Assembly (NCBI GenBank): GCA_020025475.1
Contig: JAHHSA010000018.1
Span: 1 to 31,617 of the forward strand
Origin: Oscillibacter sp.
GTDB taxonomy: Bacteria > Bacillota > Clostridia > Oscillospirales > Oscillospiraceae
Direction of reading: 5' to 3'
DNA: 31,617 nt
Below the pieces are notes generated by a model. It ran no database searches. It was not told the DNA's origin and saw only the letters and a list, made by a program, of their open reading frames with translations. Within the stretch, counting starts at the first letter, position 1. Each line of letters begins with the position of its first letter. Position numbers and translations under genes: made by a program. Positions 24,478 through 31,406 of the stretch are shown here, in pieces.

Positions 24478-24506
24478 ATAGTACCACCAATGTCGAATTA
24501 TGACAA
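24478..24506 (-). promoter_or_regulatory. Promoter of the SLH gene
   Basis: Minus-strand -35 TTGTCA (24501-24506) and -10 TACTAT (24478-24483) with a 17-base spacer. It predicts a leader of about 255 bases. Confidence 0.6.
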
Positions 24507-24530
24507 GCACTGTCGAAAATTGTCGACGCG
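24491..24530. repeat. Four phased 10-bp direct repeats at the SLH promoter
   Basis: TGTCGAATTA, TGACAAGCAC, TGTCGAAAAT and TGTCGACGCG follow each other at exactly 10-bp steps (24491, 24501, 24511, 24521). The second unit coincides with the -35 box. One-helical-turn phasing suggests cooperative binding of a regulator such as a response regulator. Confidence 0.5.
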
Positions 24531-24666
24531 CGGGTGGCCGCAGCTGTCCGGAGCTGGAAGGAGCGACACGATATGCTCTCGGCACATCACTTTGGCCGTT
24601 CTGCCGGCGATCTGACGTGATTGCTTCCAGGCTTTACAGCACTGGATTTCTGCGGCGCGGAGAGAC

Positions 24667-24695
24667 TTGCAAAACCGACACAGGCGGATTATGAT
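24667..24695 (+). promoter_or_regulatory. Promoter of the acyltransferase gene
   Basis: -35 TTGCAA (24667-24672) and -10 TATGAT (24690-24695) with a 17-base spacer, 53 bp before the GTG start. Confidence 0.6.
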
Positions 24696-24748
24696 AGAAA
24701 AAACAAAAACCCCGGCGGTGGCGGGATTGAGACGGAGGAGGGGACGCA

Positions 24749-25789
24749 GTGGCGGCGCGGGAAACAATTCCGGAATTTGATTTGGCCCGGGTGATCTCCA
24801 TGCTTGCGGTCATCATGATCCACATTACGGCACCTTACGTAAGCCGCAGCAGCGACTTTACACTGCTGGGAATGAACCTGGCGTTTGTTTTGAATCAGAT
24901 TGTTCGATTTGCGGTGCCGCTCTTTTTGCTGCTCTCCGGTGCGTCGCTGGGGTTTAGCAGGTCTTCGGATAGTCCGATGTCTTTTTTTAAAAAGCGGGCG
25001 AAAAAAATCGGAATCCCATACCTGGTCTGGTTCAGCCTCTATGAAATCTACCAGCTTGTGCATACGCAGCCCATGCCCCGGGTGACGCTCTCCTCCTTTT
25101 TCCGGGCACTGCTTCAGGGACAAAGTGCTCCCCATCTTTACTTTATCATCATTCTGGCCCAGTGCTATCTCCTGTACCCCGTTTTACGCAAGGCGGTGGG
25201 GCGGGCACCTGGGTGGTCTGTGGCGGTTTCCCTGGTGTGCACAGGCGGCATTGAGCTGCTGCTGGCACTGCGGCGGGCGGGCCTGGATTGCATTCCGACC
25301 CTGATTCAGCCCTATCTCTGGCTGCTGTTCCCAACCTGGGCCTTTTATTTCGTTTTGGGAATGACGCTGACACGGGAGTGGATAGAACGGCTCCGCACCT
25401 GGACGGCTGCCCACCCCTGGGGGATTCTGCTTGCCGCTGTGGTTGCTGCTGTCGGTTATGTCCTCCTGAGCAAAGCATACAACTCCCTGGACTCCATGAA
25501 CCTGATGCTCAATGTCTATGTGCCGGTGGTGCTGCTGGCAGTCTTTGCCCTGTGGCAATTGGTTGAACCATTCCGCTGGGTGCGGCGGTGCGTGACCTTC
25601 TTGTCAGCCCATGCCATGACCATCTATTTCTCCCATGTTTTTGTGATCTACCACTTCCAGGAGACTCCCTGGTTCAGCCGGGGAATGAGCGGTATGCTGG
25701 GGCTTTACCTGGTGGTGACGCCTGTGTCCATCCTCTTTGCATGGCTGCTGGACACGGCAGGAAAGTGGACGTTTCCCCACAGACCCTGA
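24749..25789 (+). CDS. Acyltransferase-3 family membrane protein (OafA/WecH-like)
   Basis: A 346-residue inner-membrane enzyme with about ten hydrophobic helices. Seen: the family start PEFDLARVISMLAVIMIH with Arg14 and the catalytic-type His25, a basic FFKKRAKKIGIPYLVW segment, and YFIIILAQCYLLYPVLRK in the middle. Relatives transfer acetyl or other acyl groups from the cytoplasm to surface sugars or wall polymers. The start is GTG, preceded by GGAGGAGGGG. The gene is divergent from the SLH gene and 23 bp upstream of the zinc-ribbon gene. It could modify a wall polymer or glycan; the acceptor is unknown. Confidence 0.87.
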   Translation: MAARETIPEFDLARVISMLAVIMIHITAPYVSRSSDFTLLGMNLAFVLNQIVRFAVPLFLLLSGASLGFSRSSDSPMSFFKKRAKKIGIPYLVWFSLYEIYQLVHTQPMPRVTLSSFFRALLQGQSAPHLYFIIILAQCYLLYPVLRKAVGRAPGWSVAVSLVCTGGIELLLALRRAGLDCIPTLIQPYLWLLFPTWAFYFVLGMTLTREWIERLRTWTAAHPWGILLAAVVAAVGYVLLSKAYNSLDSMNLMLNVYVPVVLLAVFALWQLVEPFRWVRRCVTFLSAHAMTIYFSHVFVIYHFQETPWFSRGMSGMLGLYLVVTPVSILFAWLLDTAGKWTFPHRP

Positions 25790-25812
25790 TCGTTGAAAGG
25801 AGATATCTGATT

Positions 25813-26193
25813 ATGAAGAGTATCAAACCGGGGCGTGGCCCCTCTGCCATGAATGCGATTGGCTCCGTTGTGGCTGTGGTGTTCGGCGTGATCTGGACGG
25901 CGATGGCTGCTGCCATGGGGGCTCCGTTTTTCTTCCTGCTGTTCGGCGTGGTGTTTATCATGATGGGCATTGTGCAGGCGGTGTATCACTTCACAAATGC
26001 TGCCGGAAAGGATCGCTTTTCTCAGTGGGACATCACCGAGAACGGGGAGGAGAGCGACCCCATGCATGGGTATTTCGGTCAACAGCAAGGGCCGGCGGAG
26101 CCGAAGACGGGGGATGGGTTCTGTCCCTACTGCGGTACCGCTGTGGAGGGCGGCTATCGTTTCTGCCCCAAATGCGGCAGGGAGCTGCCCTGA
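25813..26193 (+). CDS. Small membrane protein with C-terminal zinc ribbon
   Basis: A 126-residue protein not assigned to a named family. Seen: two hydrophobic helices (about 15-34 and 37-58), a polar linker, and a C-terminal CPYC..CPKC zinc ribbon (Cys104, 107, 118, 121) of the kind often found at the ends of Firmicute membrane proteins. AAAGGAG lies upstream. It follows the acyltransferase gene by 23 bp and ends inside a terminator, so the two form a short operon. Function is unknown. Confidence 0.8.
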   Translation: MKSIKPGRGPSAMNAIGSVVAVVFGVIWTAMAAAMGAPFFFLLFGVVFIMMGIVQAVYHFTNAAGKDRFSQWDITENGEESDPMHGYFGQQQGPAEPKTGDGFCPYCGTAVEGGYRFCPKCGRELP

Positions 26194-26222
26194 AAAAAGA
26201 GACCCTGCGGGGTCTCTTTTTT
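26193..26222 (+). terminator. Terminator overlapping the zinc-ribbon gene stop
   Basis: AAAAAAGAGACCC pairs with GGGTCTCTTTTTT around a 4-base loop. The first A is the last base of the TGA stop. The A/T ends make it active in both directions. Confidence 0.9.
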
Positions 26223-26264
26223 CATAGAAGTAAAAAATTTTGAAGGTTGTTCGCATGCTGTTTC

Positions 26265-26294
26265 TTGACCTGGATTCGGCAGTAGGGGTATAAT
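26265..26294 (+). promoter_or_regulatory. Promoter of the XpaC-TelA-TPM operon
   Basis: -35 TTGACC (26265-26270) and -10 TATAAT (26289-26294), 18-base spacer, 39 bp before the XpaC start. Confidence 0.75.
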
Positions 26295-26333
26295 ATCCAT
26301 ACTATAGAACCAGAATCCAAAGGAGGAACTTCC

Positions 26334-27041
26334 ATGGAAAAGGAGAAGCGCGTATCTGTGGCACCGTTTTATGCAGTGGCGGTACTGTGGGTGCTATACG
26401 CCTTGCTGTTCCCGCTGTACCGTCTGATGCATTACGTGCTGCTGGCGGCGGTATCGGCGGTGGTGTTTTTCGGACTCCATCTGCTGTGCGGCAGTGGAAA
26501 GGTCATCGGCGGAACGGAGAAGAAGGCACCGGAGAAGCCCAAAGAGGAAGCATCCACCGGCAATGCGGAGTTGGACGAGGTCCAGAAGGCTGTGCGTATG
26601 GCGGTGAGTGAGATGAAGCGGCTGGATGAGAGCATCGAGGATCCCAGCATTTCCGCCGACATCGTGCGGCTGGAGGAAATCTCCGAAGCCATTCTGTCAG
26701 CCGTGAAACAGGAGCCCAAAAAGCTGCCTCAGATCCGCCGTTTTATGGATTATTATCTGCCCACCACGCTGAAACTGCTCAACAGTTATGACCGTATGAG
26801 TGCTGCCGGAGTATCCGGTGAGAATATCAGCTCCACCCTCTCTAAGGTGGAGGGCATCATGCGTACGATTGTATCTGCCTTTGAAAAGCAGCTTGACAGT
26901 CTCTACGGCTCGGATGCTCTGGATATCTCCACGGATATCACGGTTTTGGAGACTATGCTGGCCAGCGAGGGCCTCACAGGGGAGAATATGCAGGCTGACG
27001 CAAACCAGTCTGATCCAAAAGAAATTCAACTGGAACTGTAA
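26334..27041 (+). CDS. XpaC-family (5-bromo-4-chloroindolyl phosphate hydrolysis) protein
   Basis: A 235-residue protein with two N-terminal membrane helices (about 9-27 and 32-50), a charged linker, and a helical cytoplasmic domain with the family-like LPQIRRFMDYYLPTTLKLLN segment. The family name comes from a dye-substrate phenotype; a phosphatase activity is not evident in the sequence. AAAGGAGG lies upstream of ATG. It is the first gene of an operon with TelA (48 bp downstream), a pairing frequent in Firmicutes, where the two are thought to act together at the membrane. Confidence 0.88.
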   Translation: MEKEKRVSVAPFYAVAVLWVLYALLFPLYRLMHYVLLAAVSAVVFFGLHLLCGSGKVIGGTEKKAPEKPKEEASTGNAELDEVQKAVRMAVSEMKRLDESIEDPSISADIVRLEEISEAILSAVKQEPKKLPQIRRFMDYYLPTTLKLLNSYDRMSAAGVSGENISSTLSKVEGIMRTIVSAFEKQLDSLYGSDALDISTDITVLETMLASEGLTGENMQADANQSDPKEIQLEL

Positions 27042-27089
27042 TTGGACGAATTTAACCGCAGAAATGAAAGAATAACGGAGGAAGAAACT

Positions 27090-28313
27090 ATGGCTGACAA
27101 TCAAATGCCCCAGCTGACCCTGGACCCCATGTCCACGGCTGCGGAGGAAGTGCCCACATTGACCCTGGACCCTGTATCTGCGGCTGTGGAGCAAGTGCCC
27201 ACACTGACCTTGGACCCCATGGCAGCAGAGACTGCTGCCGCTTCTGCGGAACCGGAAAAGCCCCAGGCAGAACCGGTGAATATGGACGAGAAGCTGCTCT
27301 CCGACGCGGAAAAGAAGGCCGTGGAGGAGTTTTCAAAGAAAATCGATATTATGGATTCCAACCTGATTCTGCAGTACGGCGCTGCCGCCCAGAAGAATGT
27401 GGCAGGCTTTTCTGAAAATGCACTGCGTTCAGTTAAGACCCAGGACCTGGGTGAGATCGGCAAATCTCTCAGCGAACTGGTTGTAGAGCTGAAGGGCTTT
27501 GGCGAGGAAGAGGAGAAGAAGGGCTTCTTCGGTTTATTCAAGAAGGCTGGTAACAAGCTGGAGATCATGAAGGCCCAGTATGCCAAGGTGGAGACCAACG
27601 TGGACAAGATTGTCCGGGAGCTGGAACAGCATCAGGTGACGCTGCTCAAGGACGTGGCCATGTTTGACCAGATGTATGAGCTCAACCTCAAGTATTACAA
27701 GGAACTCACCATGTATATCCTGGCAGGCAAGAGAAAGCTGAAAGAGGTCCGCAGCGGGGAACTGGCGCAGCTGCGGAGTCAGGCAGAGGCCACCGGCGCC
27801 CAGGAGGACGCCCAGCGCTATAACGACATGGTTCAGATGTGCGAGAGGTTTGAAAAGAAGCTGCATGATCTGGAACTGACCCGCATGATCTCCGTGCAGA
27901 TGGGGCCTCAGACGCGTCTGCTGCAAAATAACAACACCCTGATGGTGGAAAAGATCCAGTCCTCTCTGGTGAACACCATCCCTCTGTGGAAGAGCCAGAT
28001 GGTGCTGGCCCTGGGTCTCGAGCACGGACGGCAGGCAGTGGCTGCCCAGAGTGCCGTCACGGAGATGACCAATGAACTGCTGAAAAAGAACGCTGATATG
28101 CTGAAGATGGGAACCATCGAGACGGCCCGGGAGGCCGAGCGGTCTGTGGTGGATATTGAGACCCTGCAGCATACCAACGAGCAGCTGATTTCCACGCTGG
28201 ATGAGGTCATCCACATCCAGGAGGAAGGGGCCCAGAAGCGGAAGGCGGCAGAGGTTGAGCTGGGCCGCATTGAGGGTGAGCTGAAGCAGAAACTGCTGGA
28301 GCTGCACAAGTAA
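27090..28313 (+). CDS. TelA-family (toxic anion resistance) protein
   Basis: A 407-residue mainly helical cytoplasmic protein. Seen: an N-terminal 15-residue repeat (listed separately), then the TelA domain from about 70 to the end with long amphipathic, coiled-coil-like helices, GFFGLFKKAGNKLEIMKAQY, a LLQNNNTLMVEKIQSSLV segment and ALGLEHGRQAVAAQ. The name reflects tellurite resistance of plasmid homologues; chromosomal copies are linked to envelope-stress or antibiotic tolerance. The start follows GGAGGAAG; a TTG-started frame beginning just after the XpaC stop is less likely. The gene lies 24 bp before the TPM gene. Confidence 0.9.
   Translation: MADNQMPQLTLDPMSTAAEEVPTLTLDPVSAAVEQVPTLTLDPMAAETAAASAEPEKPQAEPVNMDEKLLSDAEKKAVEEFSKKIDIMDSNLILQYGAAAQKNVAGFSENALRSVKTQDLGEIGKSLSELVVELKGFGEEEEKKGFFGLFKKAGNKLEIMKAQYAKVETNVDKIVRELEQHQVTLLKDVAMFDQMYELNLKYYKELTMYILAGKRKLKEVRSGELAQLRSQAEATGAQEDAQRYNDMVQMCERFEKKLHDLELTRMISVQMGPQTRLLQNNNTLMVEKIQSSLVNTIPLWKSQMVLALGLEHGRQAVAAQSAVTEMTNELLKKNADMLKMGTIETAREAERSVVDIETLQHTNEQLISTLDEVIHIQEEGAQKRKAAEVELGRIEGELKQKLLELHK
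27108..27230 (+). repeat. Three tandem 45-bp repeats at the 5' end of the TelA gene
   Basis: Three units encode the 15-residue pattern LTLDPxxxAxExVPT, at residues 9, 24 and 39. The acidic LTLDP motif resembles a short linear binding motif presented several times. Copy number may vary between strains. Confidence 0.75.
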
Positions 28314-28337
28314 GGGACCAAGGAAGGAAGATTGCCA

Positions 28338-29432
28338 ATGAAGGCATTGAACAAGAGACCGGTGGCGGCGGTGATCATGGTGCTGGCCATGGTGGCCAGT
28401 GTTCTGATTGGCCAGGTCAAAAAGCCGGACGATACCGTCGAACCCTCCACAGCAGTGGTAGGCACCTATACTTACATCTATGATGAAGCTGGTGTCCTGT
28501 CCGACCAGACAATGGAGCATATTGATGGGATGAACGCATCTCTCTTTGCTCAGACGGGTGCTCAGATCATGGTCCAGACGGTAGATACCACTGGGGGCCC
28601 CTCTGCGGTGGACTATGCCTATGAACTGGGCAGCCGGTATGGTGTCGGTTCCGCGGAACGGGACAACGGCCTGGTGCTGGTACTGGCACTGGATGACTAT
28701 TCTGCAAATGGCCTGCAGGGAGATTATGGCATTGCACTGGGAGATGGTCTGCGCCGGTATGAAGACAGTCTGCACAGCATCCTGTATGCCAATCTGGAGG
28801 ATGATTTTGCTGCCGGAAACTATGACGCCGGTGTGCGCAAGACGGTGGACGCTTACCTGGACTGGCTGGGCGAACATTACGGCGTGACGCTGCGGGAGAA
28901 TTACATCCCGGCAGTGCGGGATACCTTCAGTACCGCTGCCGGCTATTATACGGAGAGCAGCGGTTACTATGAGCCGGGTACCCGGGAGGTTCTGACGGAT
29001 GTACTGGCACTGCTGGTGGTGCTGATGGTGATAGGGGTGGCTCTGGATGGCTACCGGTGGAGAACCTACCGTCGGAGGTACCTGCGCCCAGGTATGGGTA
29101 TCCCCACCCGGCGGTACTACCCCGTATTCTGGGGCCGGACCTACGGTCGCCCACGCCCCCCCAGATCTCCGAGACCGCCCAGAAGACCGCCTGCCTCCGG
29201 CGGCCGAGGCGGCGGAATGTTTGGCGGCGGCAGCTTCAGGAGTGGTTCCTCCCGCGGGAGCAGCTTTGGCGGTGGACGCAGCAGCTTTGGCGGCGGTTCC
29301 TTCAGTCGCGGCCGCAGCAGTTTCGGCGGTGGACGGGGTGGCTTCGGCGGTGGCGGCTCCTTCAGCCGCGGCAGCCGTGGCAGTCGTGGCAGCCGTGGCA
29401 GCCGTGGAGGCGGCAGACGCGGCGGAAGATAA
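28338..29432 (+). CDS. TPM-domain membrane protein with Gly/Arg/Ser-rich tail
   Basis: A 364-residue protein. Seen: an N-terminal membrane anchor or signal (about 9-26), a TPM domain at about 45-180 (YDEAGVLSDQTMEHID, GAQIMVQTVDTT, ERDNGLVLVLALDD), a second membrane helix near 231-250, a basic Pro/Arg linker, and a low-complexity tail of about 80 residues rich in Gly, Ser and Arg. The topology puts the TPM domain outside and the tail inside. The start follows AGGAAGGAAG. TPM proteins with Gly-rich tails (YgcG type) often accompany TelA or LemA; their role is unclear. The gene ends just before a strong terminator. Confidence 0.87.
   Translation: MKALNKRPVAAVIMVLAMVASVLIGQVKKPDDTVEPSTAVVGTYTYIYDEAGVLSDQTMEHIDGMNASLFAQTGAQIMVQTVDTTGGPSAVDYAYELGSRYGVGSAERDNGLVLVLALDDYSANGLQGDYGIALGDGLRRYEDSLHSILYANLEDDFAAGNYDAGVRKTVDAYLDWLGEHYGVTLRENYIPAVRDTFSTAAGYYTESSGYYEPGTREVLTDVLALLVVLMVIGVALDGYRWRTYRRRYLRPGMGIPTRRYYPVFWGRTYGRPRPPRSPRPPRRPPASGGRGGGMFGGGSFRSGSSRGSSFGGGRSSFGGGSFSRGRSSFGGGRGGFGGGGSFSRGSRGSRGSRGSRGGGRRGGR
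29191..29429 (+). repeat. Gly/Ser/Arg low-complexity coding repeat
   Basis: Short in-frame repeats such as SSFGGG and SRGSRG encode the tail of the TPM protein, with GGCGGC- and CGTGGCAGC-type units at the DNA level. The region is slippage-prone and produces long open frames on the other strand. Confidence 0.8.
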
Positions 29433-29447
29433 GCAAGATAAACATTG

Positions 29448-29487
29448 AAAACAGGCACAGCCCATGGACATGGACTGTGCCTGTTTT
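29448..29487 (+). terminator. Terminator of the XpaC-TelA-TPM operon
   Basis: A 13-bp perfect stem (AAAACAGGCACAG with CTGTGCCTGTTTT) encloses an inner CCATG/CATGG pairing. It ends in TTTT. Confidence 0.85.
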
Positions 29488-29506
29488 GTATGAGAGAAAA
29501 ACACTC

Positions 29507-29535
29507 TTGTTCCCTTTGACAACATGTGATATACT
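29507..29535 (+). promoter_or_regulatory. Promoter of the tRNA gene
   Basis: -35 TTGTTC (29507-29512) and -10 TATACT (29530-29535) with a 17-base spacer. A TTGACA at 29516 is too close to this -10 to serve it. About 66 bp of leader precede the tRNA. Confidence 0.5.
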
Positions 29536-29607
29536 AACAACTGCGAATCAGGCGATCGCCCCGCCTCGGTTCCCTCACCGAGTAAAAATCAGAGGGAAAG
29601 TGAATAT

Positions 29608-29689
29608 GCGGGTATGATGGAATTGGTAGACATGCGAGATTTAGGTTCTCGTGCTTTGCGTGTGGGTTCGAGTCCCACTACCCGTACCA
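29608..29689 (+). tRNA. tRNA-Leu (anticodon UAG)
   Basis: An 82-base class II-type tRNA. Acceptor stem GCGGGTA pairs with TACCCGT (the first pair is G-U), anticodon stem CGAGA/TCTCG holds the loop TTTAGGT with anticodon TAG, a short variable arm follows, and the T arm is GTGGG-TTCGAGT-CCCAC. The CCA end is encoded. It reads CUA and related leucine codons. Confidence 0.95.
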
Positions 29690-29727
29690 AAAAGAAAGAC
29701 ACGCTGAAAGCGTGTCTTTCTTTTTGG
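29690..29727 (+). terminator. Terminator directly abutting the tRNA CCA end
   Basis: A 16-bp stem from 29690 to 29705 has a 3-base loop and is followed within the 3' arm by TTTCTTTTT. Pairing can extend back into the CCA end (29687-29689), so no trailer separates tRNA and terminator. Confidence 0.9.
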
Positions 29728-29839
29728 GTTGTGCTCCTGCTGGTCGCTCTATCCACGCTTGCGATATCCCTGCTTTTGAGATAAGGCACTGCGCAGTCAT
29801 AGCAAGCCCCTTTGGAGAGTTGTGTATGAGAGCTTTATT

Positions 29840-29853
29840 CTGACAGATGTCAG
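29840..29853. repeat. 14-bp inverted repeat upstream of the tocopherol-cyclase-like gene
   Basis: CTGACA-ga-TGTCAG is a perfect palindrome in the 247-bp gap between the tRNA terminator and the next gene. It may be an operator; no convincing promoter is seen beside it. Confidence 0.35.
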
Positions 29854-29974
29854 TCGCTATGGCAACGCGTTACAAGCACGGATGTGGTCACACTTGTTCA
29901 GAAACGAATGGGCAAAGTCTTATATGCTGCTCTTGTGGGCATACTAAATCCATCCCTAAAAGGAGGACTGCGAC

Positions 29975-30814
29975 ATGCGCATATCGGGACAGAAAGGTTT
30001 TGAGGGCTGGTATTTTAAGCATCAAAAAAAGGATGACATGGTGGCATTCATTCCAGGTCAGGCGGAGAGCGGGGCTTTCATCCAACTGATTTCGCAGGAT
30101 GGTGCCCGACAGTTCGAGATATCAAATTTGAGCATCAATAACGGTATGATACGAGCGGACAAATGTTGGTTTTCAAGGCGGGGCTGCCACATTGCGCTGC
30201 CAGGCATCCGCGGTGAGATTGCATACGGACCATTTACACCTCTTTGTTCCGATATCATGGGACCATTTCGCTTTTTCCCGATGGAATGCCGGCACGGAGT
30301 TCTCAGTATGGCGCATACCCTCCAAGGCAGCGTTATCATGGATGGACATCTGCACAACTTCGACGGAGGTCTTGGCTATGTAGAAAAGGACAGTGGAACA
30401 TCATTTCCCCGCTCCTACCTGTGGATACAGTGCAACGATTTCCCAAAACCTTGTTCCATTATGGCCTCAATCGCCTATATTCCATTTGGCACAAGTGCCT
30501 TTTGGGGATGCATCTGTGCCATTTTGTACCATGGCAGGGAGTATCGCTTGGCAACTTACAGGGGCGTTAAGATTCAAGCATTTACTCCAGAACATATCTG
30601 TCTGTCTCAAGGCAGCCATCTGCTGGAACTGGATATAGCACCCTCCCATGCAGGTCACCCGCTTCGCGCGCCACAGCGCGGAAAGATGTCCAGCACCATT
30701 CGGGAGAGTGGGAATGCTCACCTGCGGGCAAGGCTGTGGAAGAGAGGAAATCTCGTGTTTGATCTGCAAAGTGACCGAGCAGTGTATGAATTTGTCCCAA
30801 ATCATGGGGAATAA
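29975..30814 (+). CDS. Tocopherol-cyclase-like family protein
   Basis: A 279-residue soluble protein resembling the tocopherol cyclase (VTE1) family of plants and cyanobacteria. Seen: GFEGWYFKHQ at 8-17, AFIPG at 24-28, HNFDGGLGYVEKDSGTSFP at 127-145 and SYLWIQCNDF at 147-156, matching in order the family's GWYF(R/K), EK-G-FP and W-QCN-F blocks. AAGGAGG lies eight bases before ATG. A Clostridium-like anaerobe is not expected to make tocopherol, so the bacterial relatives probably have another substrate or a lipocalin-like binding role. It stands alone after the tRNA, with less GC-rich DNA than the operons to the left, hinting at separate origin. Function is unknown. Confidence 0.75.
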   Translation: MRISGQKGFEGWYFKHQKKDDMVAFIPGQAESGAFIQLISQDGARQFEISNLSINNGMIRADKCWFSRRGCHIALPGIRGEIAYGPFTPLCSDIMGPFRFFPMECRHGVLSMAHTLQGSVIMDGHLHNFDGGLGYVEKDSGTSFPRSYLWIQCNDFPKPCSIMASIAYIPFGTSAFWGCICAILYHGREYRLATYRGVKIQAFTPEHICLSQGSHLLELDIAPSHAGHPLRAPQRGKMSSTIRESGNAHLRARLWKRGNLVFDLQSDRAVYEFVPNHGE

Positions 30815-31113
30815 TATATGTTACCACTTTTATGGAACTGCCACACCTCAAAAGTCAGATGGCCGTAAATGTTATCCCCAGAAAATAGAATCTATGCACC
30901 TAGGGAGTAACCTTGTGGAAAAATCATAAGAAACTTTTCATTTGCGGTGCTCTCTGACACCCTAGTCAAGGCCCGTCCATTGAAGGAGTTTCAACTGTTG
31001 AATGATGAAACGACTCTCGCTGTGTGCCGAAATCAGTCTTGCTTGCTGCTGATGAATAAGCGGCGGCTGATGATGGAGATACTAAAGTGGGAAGAAAGTG
31101 AGGAGGTGTTTGT
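30815..31113. other. Gap with no supported gene
   Basis: About 300 bp. From about 30930 one plus-strand frame stays open (VLSDTLVKARPLKEFQLLND..) into the next gene's region, but it has no ribosome site or recognised family and its later part is a frame shadow of the small gene at 31114. It may be a decayed gene. Confidence 0.35.
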
Positions 31114-31326
31114 ATGGATAGCAAAAATGGTTTTACAATTACCGACCGTGACCATGTGCTCAGAGCCTGGCAAAATTCGACTGAACTTGTGCGGGACTAT
31201 CAGGCCTATGCCCATGAACTGGAGGAAGATAACAAAGAACTTGCCGAGCTGTTTTGCCAGCTTGCGATGGATGAAGCGGTGCATGCTGCGAAACTGCTTG
31301 ATCTTTTGCGTGGGTATGAAAAATAA
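31114..31326 (+). CDS. Small ferritin-like helical protein
   Basis: A 70-residue, strongly helical acidic protein. Seen: a helix with STELVRDYQAYAHELEEDN and a second ending LFCQLAMDEAVHAAKLLDLL. The E..H spacing in DEAVHA resembles the ExxH metal-binding half-site of ferritin-like and rubrerythrin proteins, but only one such motif is present, so two chains would be needed to build a di-metal site. GAGGAGG lies seven bases before ATG. It is followed by a strong terminator. Function is unknown. Confidence 0.7.
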   Translation: MDSKNGFTITDRDHVLRAWQNSTELVRDYQAYAHELEEDNKELAELFCQLAMDEAVHAAKLLDLLRGYEK

Positions 31327-31348
31327 GTATTTGGAAACTGCATAAGTT

Positions 31349-31402
31349 GGAGAACCCCGTTTATAACCCGGCTTCCGAGTTATAAATGGGGTTCTCCTTT
31401 TT
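31349..31402 (+). terminator. Terminator after the small helical protein gene
   Basis: Arms 31349-31367 and 31379-31397 form a 19-bp stem with one G-U and an 11-base loop, followed by TTTTT. Confidence 0.9.
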
Positions 31403-31406
31403 GTAA

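Noticed and set aside
27534..29540. 668-codon minus-strand frame with Ala- and His/Gln-rich runs
   Set aside because: It lies opposite TelA and the Gly-rich end of the TPM gene; the repeats create an artificial long frame.
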